Positions 63,397-64,000 of a stretch of 64,000 bases of DNA are shown here, piece after piece. The translations under genes and the position numbers were made by a program. How positions within the stretch are numbered: position 1 is the stretch's first letter; each line of letters opens with the position of its first letter. The stretch comes from Ardenticatenaceae bacterium (GTDB lineage: Bacteria > Chloroflexota > Anaerolineae > Promineifilales > Promineifilaceae), in assembly GCA_020634315.1 (NCBI GenBank), contig JACKBV010000017.1, positions 1 to 64,000 on the forward strand. Direction: 5' to 3'. The notes below the pieces were generated by a model. The model was not told the origin of the DNA, made no database searches, and worked only from the letters and a program-made list of their open reading frames with translations.

Positions 63397-64000
63397 ATGA
63401 AAAATTTGATTACTGGACATAGAGAACCGCAGATCATGGATCAGAATGGACCTTATTTGAGTGTGGTCATTCCTGCCTATAACGAAGCAAAGCGAATTGC
63501 GCCCACACTTGACGCTGTTTACACCTACTTGACTGCCCAACCGTACAGTTGGGAATTACTGGTTGCCCTGGATGGGCCAACGGATGATACCTTACGCATT
63601 ATTGAAGCGTTTGCTGTTGGCAAAGAGAATGTGCGCTGGCTGGATCGGAAAGTGAACCAGGGCAAAGGGTACACATTGCGTGAAGGGATGTTGGCGGCCA
63701 AAGGGCAAATCCGCCTGTTTATGGATGCTGACAATTCCACCGATATTGCTCATTTTGAGAAGATGAAACCCCTGTTTGAGCAGGGGGCTGATGTGGTGAT
63801 TGCCTCCCGTGACAGCAAAGATGTCCCGGAGGCGCGGCAAGCTGTGCCGCAGCCATTTTTTAAGCGTTTTTTAGGGAATGCGGGCAATTTGATTATCCAG
63901 TTATTGGTGGTGCCGGGTATTTGGGATACGCGTTGTGGTTTTAAGGCGTTTACGGCCGAAGTCGCGGAGCAGGTTTTTGCTGTGGCGCGTATGAATGGGT
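63397..64000 (+). CDS. GT2 glycosyltransferase, dolichyl-phosphate glucosyl/mannosyl type (cut by window edge)
   Basis: About 201 residues are visible; the gene runs past the right edge. LSVVIPAYNEAKRIAPTLDAVY starts the GT-A fold, LLVALDGPTDDTL follows, MDADNSTD is the DxD motif, and VIASRDSKDVP with FFKRFLGNAGNLIIQLLVVPGIWDTRCGFKAF is the pattern of ALG5/DPM1-like enzymes that make polyprenyl-phosphate sugars. Such lipid-linked sugars are the donors needed by the GT-C enzymes earlier in the window. The start could be 63397 or 63436; no clear ribosome site. Confidence 0.88.
   Translation, partial: MKNLITGHREPQIMDQNGPYLSVVIPAYNEAKRIAPTLDAVYTYLTAQPYSWELLVALDGPTDDTLRIIEAFAVGKENVRWLDRKVNQGKGYTLREGMLAAKGQIRLFMDADNSTDIAHFEKMKPLFEQGADVVIASRDSKDVPEARQAVPQPFFKRFLGNAGNLIIQLLVVPGIWDTRCGFKAFTAEVAEQVFAVARMNG

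Noticed and set aside
1..64000. tRNA, rRNA, insertion sequences, prophage or integrase genes
   Set aside because: I looked for conserved tRNA arms, rRNA segments and transposase motifs and found none that I could support.

Overview
The window looks like chromosomal DNA from a member of the Chloroflexota, probably Anaerolineae-like. This is an inference from gene content and style; no rRNA is present to prove it. Supporting points are the many GT-C membrane glycosyltransferases that share one C-terminal beta-sandwich, Thr/Pro-rich linkers on secreted proteins, a huge AAA/STAND-TPR protein, a tubulin-like FtsZ relative and an archaeal-type ProRS. No tRNA, rRNA, CRISPR array, transposase or phage gene was found. 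Both edges cut genes: a bacterial-type proS on the left and a GT2 glycosyltransferase on the right.

The most striking genome-wide signal is the palindrome ACGGCCGT, usually AACGGCCGTT. By hand I counted roughly 110 copies in 64 kb, where about one or two are expected by chance. It lies inside genes in all three frames and also between genes, like the HIP1 palindrome of cyanobacteria.

Layout. 1-2.0 kb: two different prolyl-tRNA synthetases in tandem. 2.1-6.0 kb: a small conserved protein, a DinB-fold protein, a trans-sulfuration PLP enzyme, and a phosphate transporter with its DUF47 partner behind a Pho-box-like repeat. 6.1-10.1 kb: a DUF2723 membrane glycosyltransferase and a degenerate FtsZ-like protein. 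10.5-18.1 kb: one 2517-residue NTPase with about 51 TPRs. 18.3-21.7 kb: a 31-residue Cys-rich mini-protein, a YceI lipoprotein and a two-component system. 21.8-25.7 kb: SEC-C and HAD proteins, two candidate undecaprenyl-phosphate translocases (DUF368 and DedA), and a peroxiredoxin. 25.8-39.4 kb: two divergent operons for surface glycans and glycoproteins. One has GT-C, LysM/SdrD-B and SdrD-B anchored proteins and another GT-C. The other has a GT4, a TPR membrane protein, a LuxR-HTH/TM/Kelch protein and another membrane enzyme. 39.4-49.1 kb: GH1 glucosidase, cNMP-binding protein, glycogen debranching enzyme, 7TM histidine kinase, endonuclease III, fumarylacetoacetase and a second YceI lipoprotein. 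49.2-53.2 kb: PadR plus a MacB-type ABC exporter. 53.3-64 kb: an rRNA-type methyltransferase, NifU-like, DUF952, L,D-transpeptidase, TrmD, an RmlD-like protein with a decayed mosaic copy, oligopeptidase B and two GT2 enzymes.

Two further repeat families sit in intergenic DNA: four copies of a hairpin with CCTCCCGGAGG arms, and a 45-bp double hairpin found twice, identical, just before start codons. Between 24.5 and 60 kb many genes carry single-base indels, mostly in homopolymers. I read these as probable consensus errors rather than mass pseudogene formation, so several genes below are given as whole spans with the frameshift positions noted.
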